The notes below the pieces were generated by a model that saw only the letters and a list, made by a program, of their open reading frames with translations, ran no database searches and was not told where the DNA came from. From positions 6,397 to 31,794 of the forward strand of contig CAYVLI010000002.1 of assembly GCA_964452105.1 (NCBI GenBank): a DNA stretch of 25,398 nt, written 5' to 3'. Shown piece by piece: positions 1 through 8,949 of the stretch; position 1 is the stretch's first letter, and the number at the start of each line of letters is the position of its first letter. Source of the stretch: CAYVLI01 sp964452105 [NCBI: uncultured Nitrospinota bacterium]. Lineage in GTDB: Bacteria; JAUXIQ01. The position numbers and the translations under genes are program-made.

Positions 1-2
1 TG

Positions 3-563
3 TTCGACTGCATCTGCCGGGTGGAGAAAAAGATGCAGGGAGAGGGCTGCGACAAACCCATCGATGTTTGCATGGCCTTCGGCGCCAACGCTCAGTACCT
101 CATAGACGAGGGAATCGCCAGAGAGGTGGACAAGGAAGAAGCCATCACCACACTCAACCGGGCAGAAGAAGCGGGCCTCGTACACTGCTCCACGAATACA
201 TCTTCAGGCCACCTGTCCATCTGCAACTGCTGCGGCTGCTGCTGCACAATTCTGCGAGGCATAACGCACCTCAACATACCCACCGCCGTGGCCAAATCCA
301 ATTTCCATGCCCAGAGCGATCCCGACCTGTGCACTGCGTGTGGAGTCTGCGTGGACAGATGTCAGGTCAACGCCATAGAGCTGAACGGCTCCGCCACGGT
401 TATTGTGGAAAGATGCATAGGCTGCGGCCTCTGCGTATCCACCTGCCCCACGGAAGCCATGTCCATGCTGAGAAGGGCGGAAGAACAGATTAAAGAATCG
501 CCGGGAAGAATAATGAATCTCCTGGGAACAATCGCAGAAGAAAAAGGCAAGGCCTTCGCCTGA
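3..563 (+). CDS. 4Fe-4S ferredoxin-type protein, 5' end missing
   Basis: The reading frame is open from the window edge, so the N-terminus lies upstream; an internal GTG at 21 is not a credible start because a C-I-C-R motif precedes it. The visible part has a Cys-rich patch (C-N-C-C-G-C-C-C) followed by two classical [4Fe-4S] ferredoxin motifs, C-T-A-C-G-V-C-x3-C and C-I-G-C-G-L-C-x3-C. Proteins of this kind pass electrons between soluble or membrane redox enzymes in anaerobes. The extra upstream Cys clusters suggest at least one more metal site. The gene ends with TGA and is followed about 50 bases later by a strong terminator, so it is the last gene of its operon. The partner enzyme is outside the window and the specific role is unknown. 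Confidence 0.85.
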   Translation, partial: FDCICRVEKKMQGEGCDKPIDVCMAFGANAQYLIDEGIAREVDKEEAITTLNRAEEAGLVHCSTNTSSGHLSICNCCGCCCTILRGITHLNIPTAVAKSNFHAQSDPDLCTACGVCVDRCQVNAIELNGSATVIVERCIGCGLCVSTCPTEAMSMLRRAEEQIKESPGRIMNLLGTIAEEKGKAFA

Positions 564-610
564 AAATATGATGCGTACCTCAAGGATAAACGATATAGCC
601 TATCGGTACA

Positions 611-641
611 GGGGCGGGTTTCAAACCCGCCCCTTATATTT
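611..641 (+). terminator. Rho-independent terminator after the ferredoxin gene
   Basis: Perfect 11-bp inverted repeat (GGGGCGGGTTT / AAACCCGCCCC) around a single C, followed by TTATATTT. It lies about 50 bases downstream of the ferredoxin stop codon. The arms are so symmetrical that it could also be a copy of a dispersed palindromic repeat acting as a terminator. Confidence 0.75.
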
Positions 642-740
642 AAACAGGAAATTAACCGGGATGAATTGCCTTAACGGCTGAGCTCAGTCATCGAGCGATA
701 GCAGTGAAGGCGTTTCCCTCCCTATTCATGGAATCGCTTG

Positions 741-1769
741 ATGGATGTAACTTCAGCAGATGTCGAACTCCTGCAATGGGCTAAAACCCAAGATTATCGT
801 TCCGCCAGCCAGCGCACCATAGCTCGCAGCGTTTCCTTCAGCGGAGTGAGCATGGTGGACGGTCGCACCGTGAACGTCTCACTGCATCCGGCAGAACCCG
901 GAACCGGCCTTGTCTTCAGGAGAACCGATCTCGAACACCGGCCTGAAATCCCCGCCCGCCTGAAAAACATCTGCCGCTCGAGCATCTACATAGCCCTGAC
1001 GCACAGCGGCTGGCGGGAGGGTCTCGTGAGAAAGTTCCTTCGCAATAATACACATCTCACTCCCTTCCGCTACCTGGAACACCTGCTGCTGCCCCTCCCC
1101 CGCCCGCACGTGGCCGTGGTGGAGCACTTCCTCGCCGTAGCCTACATCTTCGTGGATAATCTCATCATAGATGTGGATGGCGACGACCTGCCCTACATGA
1201 GCTTCCAGGAATATGCCCTTCGATTCAAGGAGGCTGATGTCGTGGAGCAGGCGGCCGAAAGGAAAATGTTCACCGTGGCCAAAGAGTTCAGGAGCGAAGG
1301 CAGAGAAGGCCAGTTCGTCGAAATCCATCCCGGCAAAGAGCTTTTCGTTGAGTACAGCATCGACTTCTCTCAAAAATCGTCCGCCGTAGGGATACAGAGC
1401 CATACCATTTCGCTCACCCCGGATACTTTTATGAGCGACATATCCCGTGCACGAACGCTCTTTTTGATTAAATGGCGCCGTTTCGTTAAGGGCATCTACA
1501 AGAGCGTCGAATATTCACCTAAAAGCCTCAGCAAAATCCTGGCGGCGGATGGGAACTCTTACCTGAATACAGGTGCGGACACACCAAGGTACATCGAAAA
1601 CGGCTTCAGCACGGAAGTTGTGCGCCACAAGATCGGAGACCTGCTCGGAGAGATGGCTTTGACCGGAATCCCTCTGCTGGGTAGATTCCGAATACACAGG
1701 GGCGGCCATCATTTCACGCTGCAAGCGCTGAAAGAGATTATCGAATCGGGTCTCCTGCAGGCGCTTTAG
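741..1769 (+). CDS. LpxC-like deacetylase, divergent
   Basis: Divergent homologue of UDP-3-O-acyl-N-acetylglucosamine deacetylase, the zinc enzyme committing the cell to lipid A synthesis. Seen: an LpxC-like N-terminus (RTIARSVSFSGVSM, then GTGLVFRRTDL), V-E-H (E128, H129), R-H-K-I-G-D (H296, D300) in VRHKIGDLLGEMALTG, and G-G-H (H323) after LLGRFRIHRG. These match the catalytic Glu/His pair and the HxxxD and His residues of E. coli LpxC. Oddities: 342 residues against about 305; roughly 30 extra residues before V-E-H; the usual MDGSA-type motif is replaced by YMSFQEYA; ARTF has become ARTL. The start is ATG 741 (TTG 738 also possible) with a weak ribosome site. The downstream GNAT gene abuts directly. 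Whether it acts on lipid A precursors or another acylated sugar is not decidable here. Confidence 0.75.
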   Translation: MDVTSADVELLQWAKTQDYRSASQRTIARSVSFSGVSMVDGRTVNVSLHPAEPGTGLVFRRTDLEHRPEIPARLKNICRSSIYIALTHSGWREGLVRKFLRNNTHLTPFRYLEHLLLPLPRPHVAVVEHFLAVAYIFVDNLIIDVDGDDLPYMSFQEYALRFKEADVVEQAAERKMFTVAKEFRSEGREGQFVEIHPGKELFVEYSIDFSQKSSAVGIQSHTISLTPDTFMSDISRARTLFLIKWRRFVKGIYKSVEYSPKSLSKILAADGNSYLNTGADTPRYIENGFSTEVVRHKIGDLLGEMALTGIPLLGRFRIHRGGHHFTLQALKEIIESGLLQAL

Positions 1770-2360
1770 ATGCTATTATCAGACTATGAGAGTAACTCGA
1801 TGACCGAGAACTATCCCGCTCATCTCGAAACAATCGTGGAATTAGGCTCGGAAGTCCGGATGCGGCTCCGCCCGGTCAGGCCGGAGGACGAGACCTCCAT
1901 GCAGGATTTCTTCTATTCCCTATCGGACCGAACCATCTACAGCCGCTTCTTCCTTCATCTCAAATTCTTCCCCTTGAGCTTTCTCCGCAAGTTCACCCAC
2001 ATCGACTACTCGACTCACATGACCATAGTAGGCGAAGCGGAAGGAGTAGACCAAACCCTGATTGCCGTCGGCTACTACGCGGTGAACTCCGGGACAAACA
2101 TGGGTGAAGTGGCTCTCATAGTGCGCGACGACTGGCAGAACCGTGGAGCGGGCACCCTCATGCTGAACTACCTCATTAAAGTAGCCAGGGCACAGGGGCT
2201 CGACGGCTTCACGGCAGAGGTATTAAAGAACAACGCCAGGATGATCAAGCTGTTGCACCATGCCGGATTCAGCGTGTCGCCCGGCGCAGGCAGAAGTTCA
2301 ATGTCTGCTCAGCTCAGGTTTTCGAAAGACAAACATAAAGTAGATTCCGGTGCTTCATGA
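1770..2360 (+). CDS. GNAT-family N-acetyltransferase
   Basis: A 196-residue Gcn5-related acetyltransferase that would transfer an acyl group from acyl-CoA to an amine. Seen: beta-strand start RMRLRPVRPEDE, a central GEVALIVRDDWQNRGAGTLM segment with the Q/R-x-x-G-x-G/A acetyl-CoA-binding motif, and a C-terminal NARMIKLLHHAGF. The pattern S-D-R-T-I-Y-S-R-F-F resembles the acetyltransferase domain of Pat/PatZ protein-lysine acetyltransferases, here without the large N-terminal acyl-CoA synthetase-like part. The ATG directly follows the TAG of the LpxC-like gene, so the two are probably co-translated; ATG 1800 is an in-frame alternative. It overlaps the convergent crotonase gene by 6 bases. Substrate unknown. 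Confidence 0.85.
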   Translation: MLLSDYESNSMTENYPAHLETIVELGSEVRMRLRPVRPEDETSMQDFFYSLSDRTIYSRFFLHLKFFPLSFLRKFTHIDYSTHMTIVGEAEGVDQTLIAVGYYAVNSGTNMGEVALIVRDDWQNRGAGTLMLNYLIKVARAQGLDGFTAEVLKNNARMIKLLHHAGFSVSPGAGRSSMSAQLRFSKDKHKVDSGAS

Positions 2361-3176
2361 CTGCTCCTTGAACGGCCCGTCCCTGTACTCCAGAAACGCC
2401 TTGAAACCCTGATTACGAAGCAGTTCCCAGATTTTTATCTTTTCCGGAATCCGGCTGGCGTCTAAAACCAGAGCATCGTTGCTGCGATGATACTCCATGG
2501 CGTTCTTGAAACCCATCATCTCGTAGGCGCCTTTTATGCTTCGTTTGGTGGTCTGCACTGCATAGGGCGGCACCATGGCGATGCGCCGGGCGACCCTCAT
2601 GGCTTCGTCCTGAAGTTCAGCCAATGGCACCACCTTGTTCACCATGCCCAGTTTCAGCGCCTCCTGAGCGTCCACCGTGTCCCCCGTGTAGTAGAGATAG
2701 TGCAGATGTTTGTAGCCGGTTATGTAAGGAAGGAGCAGCAGGGGAGATAGCGCGAAATGTCTTATCTCCGGTTCGCCGAAAGCTGCGTTCTCCGCAGCCA
2801 CGGTGATATCGCAGACCATGGCAAGATTGGAACCCGCCGCAATGGCGTAGCCGTTCACCGCGGAGATTACCGGCTGCCTCAGGTTCCAGATTCTGATGAT
2901 GGTATCGAAGTTGCTCTTTACCCGCCTGTCCTGTGCGGCTTCGTCGGGCATAAGCTCTCCCGATGACAGATCGAACCCCGTGCTAAAAGCCCTGTCTCCG
3001 GCCCCGGTGAGGATCACCACCCGGATGCCTTCATCATCGTTTATCTCGTCAAGGACCTCCCTCAGCTCCCGCAGCAGGTTCTGGCTCAGGGCGTTATATT
3101 TATCGGGCCGGTTGAGCGTCACTTTGGCTATATTATCGACCTTATCGTAAATAATGTCCTGAAACCGTCCAGCCAT
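2355..3176 (-). CDS. Crotonase-fold enoyl-CoA hydratase/isomerase family protein
   Basis: A 273-residue crotonase-superfamily enzyme acting on acyl-CoA thioesters. Seen: LNRPDKYNALS near the N-terminus, VVILTGAGDRAFSTGFDL (first oxyanion-hole segment), NGYAIAAGSNLAMVCDI (second), AFGEPEI, and GDTVDAQEALKLGMVNKVVP. By alignment with rat mitochondrial hydratase, the second catalytic Glu (E164) is kept as E137, but the first (E144) is Asn117, and the usual GGG of the oxyanion loop is AAG. Ordinary water addition to 2-enoyl-CoA is therefore doubtful; isomerase, hydrolase or ring-modifying activity is possible. The start ATG has AGGAGA eight bases upstream. It stands alone on the minus strand, convergent with the GNAT gene and divergent from selA. 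Confidence 0.9.
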   Translation of the reverse strand: MAGRFQDIIYDKVDNIAKVTLNRPDKYNALSQNLLRELREVLDEINDDEGIRVVILTGAGDRAFSTGFDLSSGELMPDEAAQDRRVKSNFDTIIRIWNLRQPVISAVNGYAIAAGSNLAMVCDITVAAENAAFGEPEIRHFALSPLLLLPYITGYKHLHYLYYTGDTVDAQEALKLGMVNKVVPLAELQDEAMRVARRIAMVPPYAVQTTKRSIKGAYEMMGFKNAMEYHRSNDALVLDASRIPEKIKIWELLRNQGFKAFLEYRDGPFKEQS

Positions 3177-3252
3177 CTTTCACATCTCCTCTGATGAATG
3201 TAAAATAAACAAACTTATAACCTATGCCGTTCAGAGTTTAGGTCTATTCCAG

Positions 3253-3277
3253 CTGCCTGTCAAGGGACAACAGGCAG
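3253..3277. other. 8-bp perfect hairpin between crotonase gene and selA
   Basis: CTGCCTGT / ACAGGCAG with a 9-base loop. There is no T-run on either side, so it is not an ordinary terminator. It lies upstream of the proposed selAB promoter. It could be an operator or a transcript structure of the divergent gene; function unknown. Confidence 0.35.
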
Positions 3278-3297
3278 GCATTACGGGGGATTTATCG

Positions 3298-3326
3298 TTG
3301 ACCTTTCACCATACTTAAACTAAATT
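3298..3326 (+). promoter_or_regulatory. Candidate sigma-70-type promoter of selAB
   Basis: TTGACC, 17-base spacer, TAAATT, ending about 100 bases before the selA start. The -35 box has one mismatch and the -10 box two mismatches to consensus. Seen by eye only. Confidence 0.45.
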
Positions 3327-3423
3327 GGAGAATAATAGTTGGACTCTATGAGCTTAGTACGCCTCAACCATAAGGGTTTAAAAATAATAAACCTATTATT
3401 GAAATCCAGGATCGGGCAAATTC

Positions 3424-4863
3424 ATGGCGGATTCACAAAAGCAGACCCTCTTCAGAATGCTCCCCTCGGTGGACGCAGTGCTGCAGGTAGAAAGCATGGG
3501 GACACTCATGGAAGAGTTCCCGCGATGGTATGTGCTGGACTGCGTTCGAGAAACGCTCGAAAACAAAAGGAAGAAAATACTTTCCGGCGACGCTGGTGAT
3601 ATCAATGCTGCAGAGGAAACCTCTGCCGCAAGGGTGGCCCTGGAGGTGGAGGAAAGAGTGCGCGACTCTCAGAGGTTCAATCTGAAGCGAGTCATCAACG
3701 CCACGGGGATCGTCCTTCACACCAACCTGGGCCGCGCCGTCCTTGGGAAAGAGGTACTGAATAACATCCTGACCGTGGGCGGCTCATATTCGAACCTGGA
3801 GTACGACCTGAATACAGGCCAACGGGGATCACGACACAGCCATCTCCAATCCATACTGCAGCGACTGACCGGCGCCGAATCCGCCCTCGTGGTCAACAAC
3901 AACGCCGCCGCAGTGCTCCTGGCGCTCGACACCCTTGCCAGAGGAAAGGAAGTCATCGTCTCCAGGGGCGAGCTTATAGAAATAGGAGGCTCCTTCAGGA
4001 TACCGGACATAATGCTCAAAAGCGGCGCCGACCTGAAGGAAGTGGGCACCACCAACAGGACACACCTGAAAGACTATGCCTCCGCCATCACAGACGATAC
4101 CGGCCTGCTCCTCAAGGTGCATTCGAGCAACTACAGGATCACGGGGTTCACCGCCGAAGTTGCCCTGCAGGAACTGGTGGAAGTCGGCAGACAGTACGGC
4201 ATACCGGTCATGGAAGACCTGGGCAGCGGAAATCCCGTCTCCTCAGCGGGAGAGACCACTATCCCGGAACCGACCATCCAGGAGAAGGTAAAGACGGGCG
4301 CAGACCTCGTCACCTTCAGCGGTGACAAACTGCTGGGCGGGCCTCAGGCAGGGGTTATCCTGGGAAGAGAAGAATACATCAGGCAGTTGTCCGCCAACCC
4401 GCTGGCAAGAGCCCTGCGCGTGGACAAATTTACCATAGCCGCCCTGGAGGCCACTCTCCAGATATACCTCGACGGGGATGAAGCCCTCCTCCGTATTCCC
4501 ACCATGAGCATGCTGGCCCAGTCCACGAAAGAACTGAAGCGCAGAGCCTCCAGGCTGGCTAATTCGATCAAGAGGCATCCGGGAAAGATGTTGACCGTTA
4601 GCGTCTCCGAGGATGTCTCCCAGGCCGGCGGCGGCTCGCTCCCCAGCGTGGAGTTCCCCACCATGGTCGTCTCCCTGACCTCCTCCCGGCTGAGCCCGCA
4701 GGAAATAGAAGAGCGCCTGCACAAAAGAAAAATACCCATACTTGGGCGGATAAGCCAGGACAGGTTCATGCTGGACATGCGCACGGTGCAGGAAGAAGAA
4801 CTGAAGGAAATCTCATCGGCGCTTAAAAACCTCGCTTCCCAACTCTCAAAAACAGAACCATAA
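3424..4863 (+). CDS. selA: L-seryl-tRNA(Sec) selenium transferase SelA
   Basis: The PLP enzyme that converts seryl-tRNA(Sec) into selenocysteyl-tRNA(Sec) using selenophosphate. The 479-residue length is normal for the family. Seen: an N-terminal LFRMLPSVDAVL segment that matches the family's tRNA-binding domain, RVINATGIVLHTNLGRAVL, ALVVNNNAAAVLLAL, SRGELIEIGGSFRIPDIM, VGTTNRTHLKDY, and the PLP lysine in TFSGDKLLGGPQAG (K302, cf. K295 in E. coli). The start ATG has only a weak ribosome site (CCAGGATCGGG). selB follows 19 bases downstream, so they form an operon. No selC tRNA or selD is visible in the window. The likely clients in this window are the two TGA-containing genes at 13,420-13,989 and 17,774-18,319. 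Confidence 0.97.
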   Translation: MADSQKQTLFRMLPSVDAVLQVESMGTLMEEFPRWYVLDCVRETLENKRKKILSGDAGDINAAEETSAARVALEVEERVRDSQRFNLKRVINATGIVLHTNLGRAVLGKEVLNNILTVGGSYSNLEYDLNTGQRGSRHSHLQSILQRLTGAESALVVNNNAAAVLLALDTLARGKEVIVSRGELIEIGGSFRIPDIMLKSGADLKEVGTTNRTHLKDYASAITDDTGLLLKVHSSNYRITGFTAEVALQELVEVGRQYGIPVMEDLGSGNPVSSAGETTIPEPTIQEKVKTGADLVTFSGDKLLGGPQAGVILGREEYIRQLSANPLARALRVDKFTIAALEATLQIYLDGDEALLRIPTMSMLAQSTKELKRRASRLANSIKRHPGKMLTVSVSEDVSQAGGGSLPSVEFPTMVVSLTSSRLSPQEIEERLHKRKIPILGRISQDRFMLDMRTVQEEELKEISSALKNLASQLSKTEP

Positions 4864-4882
4864 GAGAATCGCTGGTAATCTG

Positions 4883-6793
4883 ATGAAAAGGATCATTCTC
4901 GGAACCGCAGGTCATATCGACCACGGCAAGACCGCTTTGATAAAAGCGCTCACCGGCATAGACACGGACAGGCTCAAGGAAGAAAAGGAACGAGGGATAA
5001 CCATAGACCTCGGGTTCGCCCACCTGGACCTGGACGAAAACATAAGCATCGGCATCGTGGACGTGCCCGGGCATGAGCGCTTCGTAAAGAACATGCTGGC
5101 AGGCGTGGGCGGCATAGACCTGGTGGCCCTTATTATCGCAGCCGATGAAGGGGTCATGCCTCAAACCCGCGAACACGTCGCCATCTGCAAGCTGCTGGAA
5201 ATTAAGAGCGGGCTGGTGGTTATAACCAAAACAGACCTGGTGGAAGAGGATTGGCTGGCTCTGGTGGAAGAAGACGTAAAAGAGTTCCTGAAAGGTACCT
5301 TCCTGGATGGATGCCCTCTCGTGTTCACCTCGGCCAAAACCGGCCAGGGGTTGCAGGAGTTTCTCACACAACTATCACGAATAGCCAGAGAGGTGGAAAC
5401 CAGAAACGTTTCCGGCCCTTTCAGAATGCCCATAGACAGGGTCTTCACGATGAAGGGCTTCGGGACGGTAGTCACCGGCACACTCACGTCGGGGTCCGTC
5501 AAAGTCGAAGACCAGGTCGAAGTGTTTCCTCGAAACATAATTGCACGCATCCGAAATATCCAGATACATAACCAGAGCGCCGTGGAGGCGGCGGCCGGTC
5601 AGAGAACGGCCTTCAATCTCTCCGGCGTCGAAAAAAGTTTTATCGAAAGGGGTGATGTGCTCTCCATCCCCGGCAGGCTTTATCCCACCACCCTTATCGA
5701 TTCTAAAATGTCTCTCCTGGGGTCAGCGCCGCATCCAATCAAGCAGCGGGCGCGGGTGCGGTTCCATCACGGCACGGCCGAAGTCATGGCGCGGGTGATA
5801 CTGCTCGATAGAGACAGACTGGAACAGGGCGGCCAGGCCTACGTCCAGCTCATGCTGGAGAAGCCCCTGTCCGCGCTCCCCGGAGACCGCTTCGTCATCC
5901 GCAGCTACTCTCCCATAATCACCATCGGCGGAGGGCGGATTCTTGAGGTCAAGACCACCAGGTACCGTAGAAACCGGAAGGAGGTGCTGGACCACCTCAA
6001 GGTTCTGGAGACGGGCACACATCATGAGGTCGTAGAAGCCATGCTCCTTAAAGCAGGGTTGGCGGGACTCAGCCTCGAAGAACTCTATCCGAGGTTCGAC
6101 CTGCCGCTGGATCAAATCCGCCGGCATATAAAAGACCTCATAGACAAAGGAAGCGCCATCCTCATAGACAAGGAAAAAATGCAGGCGACCCACCGCCTGC
6201 CCTTCGAGGCCATGGCCCGGCGCGCGGAAGAACAGCTATCCTCCTTTCACAGGGAAAACCCACTCAAACGGGGGATGAGCAGAGAAGAGCTTCGCAGCAA
6301 AATCGCCCCATCCGCCGACAAGACTTTTACCAGGTGCATGGAATACCTGCAAAAGAAAGGTAAATTGGTAGTGGAAAAAGACCTGGTCCGTCTGTCCACT
6401 CACAAGGTAAAATTGCAGGAAGAACAGACCGAGTTCAAACGGCGGCTGGAAGAAGAGTTCCGCTCCTCCGGCTTTCAGCCTCCCTCCCCTCATGAGGCTT
6501 TCAGTCGTCTTTCTATACCCGAGCAGGATGGGAAAGAAATGCTTCAGCTACTCATAAACGAAGGGGCGGTCACCAGGATCAAGGACAAGGTAATATACCA
6601 CAGCAACAACCTGAGCAAGGCGGAAGAAATGCTGGCGGCCTTCCTCAAGGAGAAAGGCGAGATAACGGCTGCCCAGTTCCGCGACCTCCTGGATATTTCC
6701 CGAAAGTACGCCATACCCTTACTGGAGCATTTCGACAGCAAGAAGGTGACCTTCCGCAAAGGAGACGTGCGGGTATTGAGAAGCAGGAATTGA
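4883..6793 (+). CDS. selB: Selenocysteine-specific elongation factor SelB
   Basis: The GTPase that delivers Sec-tRNA(Sec) to UGA codons by binding a SECIS hairpin in the mRNA. The length, 636 residues, is typical. Seen: G1 motif GHIDHGKT (residues 10-17), the [19 protein letters not shown] switch segment characteristic of SelB, G3 DVPGHE, G4 TKTD, then EF-Tu-like beta-barrel domains ([15 protein letters not shown]) and a C-terminal region of winged-helix repeats (from about residue 400) that bind SECIS RNA. The start ATG lies 19 bases after selA. The window carries two plausible SECIS targets for it. Confidence 0.97.
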   Translation: MKRIILGTAGHIDHGKTALIKALTGIDTDRLKEEKERGITIDLGFAHLDLDENISIGIVDVPGHERFVKNMLAGVGGIDLVALIIAADEGVMPQTREHVAICKLLEIKSGLVVITKTDLVEEDWLALVEEDVKEFLKGTFLDGCPLVFTSAKTGQGLQEFLTQLSRIAREVETRNVSGPFRMPIDRVFTMKGFGTVVTGTLTSGSVKVEDQVEVFPRNIIARIRNIQIHNQSAVEAAAGQRTAFNLSGVEKSFIERGDVLSIPGRLYPTTLIDSKMSLLGSAPHPIKQRARVRFHHGTAEVMARVILLDRDRLEQGGQAYVQLMLEKPLSALPGDRFVIRSYSPIITIGGGRILEVKTTRYRRNRKEVLDHLKVLETGTHHEVVEAMLLKAGLAGLSLEELYPRFDLPLDQIRRHIKDLIDKGSAILIDKEKMQATHRLPFEAMARRAEEQLSSFHRENPLKRGMSREELRSKIAPSADKTFTRCMEYLQKKGKLVVEKDLVRLSTHKVKLQEEQTEFKRRLEEEFRSSGFQPPSPHEAFSRLSIPEQDGKEMLQLLINEGAVTRIKDKVIYHSNNLSKAEEMLAAFLKEKGEITAAQFRDLLDISRKYAIPLLEHFDSKKVTFRKGDVRVLRSRN

Positions 6794-6837
6794 AGCGTAG
6801 CGCCAACCGAATACCATGTGAGTAAAGGAGAATAGCG

Positions 6838-8949
6838 TTGTCTTCAGCAGGCAGAGGTAAAAAAAGGTACAGGCTGGGGTTCGACATCGGAGGCACCTTC
6901 ACCGACTTCGTCATCTTCGACCAACAGGATGGTATAATACGAATCTCCAAATGCCTCACCACTCCGGAAGACCCCTCACTGGGAGTGGTCAACGGCCTCA
7001 ACCAGATAAAAGAAGATTTCGGCCTGGGCATGGAAGAAGCTCACAACGCCGTACACGGCACCACGCTCATCATAAACGCCATCATAGAGCGCAAAGGCGC
7101 TAAAACGGGCCTGATAACCACCATGGGGTTTCGGGACCTGCTGGCGTTCCGGCGCGAGCTTCGCTACGACGTCTACGATATGCATCTGCTCTTCCCGGAG
7201 CCTCTGGCGCCGCGGTATCTGAGAAGAGAGGTATCCGAAAGGACGGCTTACGACGGCAGCATCATACAGCCGCTTGACAGAGGCGAGGTCAAGAAGATAG
7301 CGCAGGAGTTGCGGGAGCAGGGCGTGGAGGCCGTTGCCGTGTGTCTGCTCCATTCTTACGCCAATCCGGAGCACGAGCAGGAGATAGGCAGAATACTCGG
7401 CGAAGAAGCCCCCCGGATACACATTACCCTCTCGTCGGACCTCTTCGCCGAATGGCGTGAGTACGAGCGCTCCTCCGTAGCCGTCCTGAACGCCTACGTT
7501 CAGCCCATAGCGCATCAGTATATCAATAGATTGGACGACCGGCTCAAAGAGCAGGCTTTCGACGACGTCTGGTACGTTATGGCTTCAAACGGTGGAGTAC
7601 TGGCCAGGGAGACTGCCGCAACCTACCCTGCAAGAGTTCTGGAATCCGGTCCGGTAGCCGGCTCATTAGCCGCAGCCTACTACGGTAGATTGCTGGGCGT
7701 CGAGGATTTGCTCTCCTTCGACATGGGAGGGACAACGGCCAAAAGCTGCCTGGTGCGGGACGGCAACCTGAGCATAACGAATGACTACGAGGTCGCCCGG
7801 GCCAATCGCTTCAAAAGGGGGAGCGGTCTTCCCGTGCGTCTTCCGGTGGTGGACATGATAGAGATAGGCGCGGGAGGCGGGAGCATAGCACGGCTCGATG
7901 AAATGGGGCTCATAAGCGTGGGGCCTGACAGCGCAGGCGCTGATCCGGGACCTGTATGCTACGGCTTCGGAGGCCAGGACCCGACGGTCACCGACGCCGC
8001 ATTGATACTGGGATACTTCAATCCCGATTATTTCCTGGGCGGACGCATGAAGCTCAACCCGGAAGCGGCGAACCGTGCAGTCGAAAAAATAGCATCCCCT
8101 CTCGGCCTGAGTGAAGCGCAAGCTGCCTGGGGAATTTTCCAGGTCGTGTGCACAAACATGGCCGAAGCCGCCCGCGTCTACCTGGCGGAGAAGGGTATCG
8201 ACGCCCGCAACCTCGCCATGATCGCATACGGCGGCGCAGGCCCGGCCCATGCCTGGCGCGTCGCCGACATCCTCAGAATCCCTCGAATCATCTGCCCCAG
8301 AGCGCCAGGCGTATTGGCCGCCTTCGGTTTTCTGACCGCACCCCTCTCTTTCGACTTCGTGCAGTCCTACATCGCCAGGCTCGATGAGGTGGATTTATCA
8401 ACACTGAACGAAATATATGAGGAGATGACGCGCCGCGGTAAGGAGCTCATGAACAGGTCCGGAATCACCGAGGAAAATATCACGTTCGTCAAGACAGCAG
8501 ATTTACGCTACGTTGGGCAAGGGTTCGAGATTAATATACCCATGCCAGCCCATCGGTTTACGGATGCAGACAGGGGCTCGTTGAGCGAAACCTTTCACAG
8601 GATATACAGTGAGAACTACGGCCGGAACGTGGAAGAGGCCACCGTTGAATTGATAAACCTGCGTATGCTAATTTCAGCATCGCTTCCGCCGGTGCAAATC
8701 GAAGCAGCAGGTAGAGGAGAGACGAAAAACGCATTGAAAGGCAGGAGGAACGCCTGCTTCGGCGGCGACGGCGCTTACCTCGAATGCCCTGTTTACGACC
8801 GATATAAGCTCACTCCCGGTTGGCACACTGAAGGACCGGCCATCATAGAAGAGCGGGAATGCACCATAGTCGTCGGACCGTCATCCCGGGCTTCGGTGGA
8901 CGACCACCTAAACGTCATAATGGACTTTCAGCAGAGGGCAGGCAAATGA
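6838..8949 (+). CDS. hyuA: Hydantoinase/oxoprolinase family, subunit A (HyuA-like)
   Basis: A 703-residue ATP-dependent subunit of the hydantoinase / 5-oxoprolinase / acetone-carboxylase superfamily. Seen: N-terminal ASKHA-type phosphate-binding motif GFDIGGTFTDFV, then VHGTTLIINAIIERKGAKTGL, a central SFDMGGTTAK (second nucleotide motif), IEIGAGGGSIA, ADPGPVCYG, and YGGAGPAHA. Start codon TTG with AAAGGAG just upstream. The stop overlaps the HyuB start in an ATGA junction, so the subunits are translationally coupled. Known members open hydantoins or 5-oxoproline, or carboxylate ketones after ATP activation; the sequence alone does not say which substrate is used. The -A name follows family convention. 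Confidence 0.88.
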   Translation: MSSAGRGKKRYRLGFDIGGTFTDFVIFDQQDGIIRISKCLTTPEDPSLGVVNGLNQIKEDFGLGMEEAHNAVHGTTLIINAIIERKGAKTGLITTMGFRDLLAFRRELRYDVYDMHLLFPEPLAPRYLRREVSERTAYDGSIIQPLDRGEVKKIAQELREQGVEAVAVCLLHSYANPEHEQEIGRILGEEAPRIHITLSSDLFAEWREYERSSVAVLNAYVQPIAHQYINRLDDRLKEQAFDDVWYVMASNGGVLARETAATYPARVLESGPVAGSLAAAYYGRLLGVEDLLSFDMGGTTAKSCLVRDGNLSITNDYEVARANRFKRGSGLPVRLPVVDMIEIGAGGGSIARLDEMGLISVGPDSAGADPGPVCYGFGGQDPTVTDAALILGYFNPDYFLGGRMKLNPEAANRAVEKIASPLGLSEAQAAWGIFQVVCTNMAEAARVYLAEKGIDARNLAMIAYGGAGPAHAWRVADILRIPRIICPRAPGVLAAFGFLTAPLSFDFVQSYIARLDEVDLSTLNEIYEEMTRRGKELMNRSGITEENITFVKTADLRYVGQGFEINIPMPAHRFTDADRGSLSETFHRIYSENYGRNVEEATVELINLRMLISASLPPVQIEAAGRGETKNALKGRRNACFGGDGAYLECPVYDRYKLTPGWHTEGPAIIEERECTIVVGPSSRASVDDHLNVIMDFQQRAGK

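Noticed and set aside
879-1403. Long minus-strand open frame opposite the LpxC-like gene
   Set aside because: It is antisense to a gene with clear family motifs and has no recognisable domain; the same holds for the long antisense frames opposite selA, selB, hyuA and hyuB.
3339-3599. Open frame starting at a TTG upstream of selA
   Set aside because: It overlaps selA in another frame and shows no family features.
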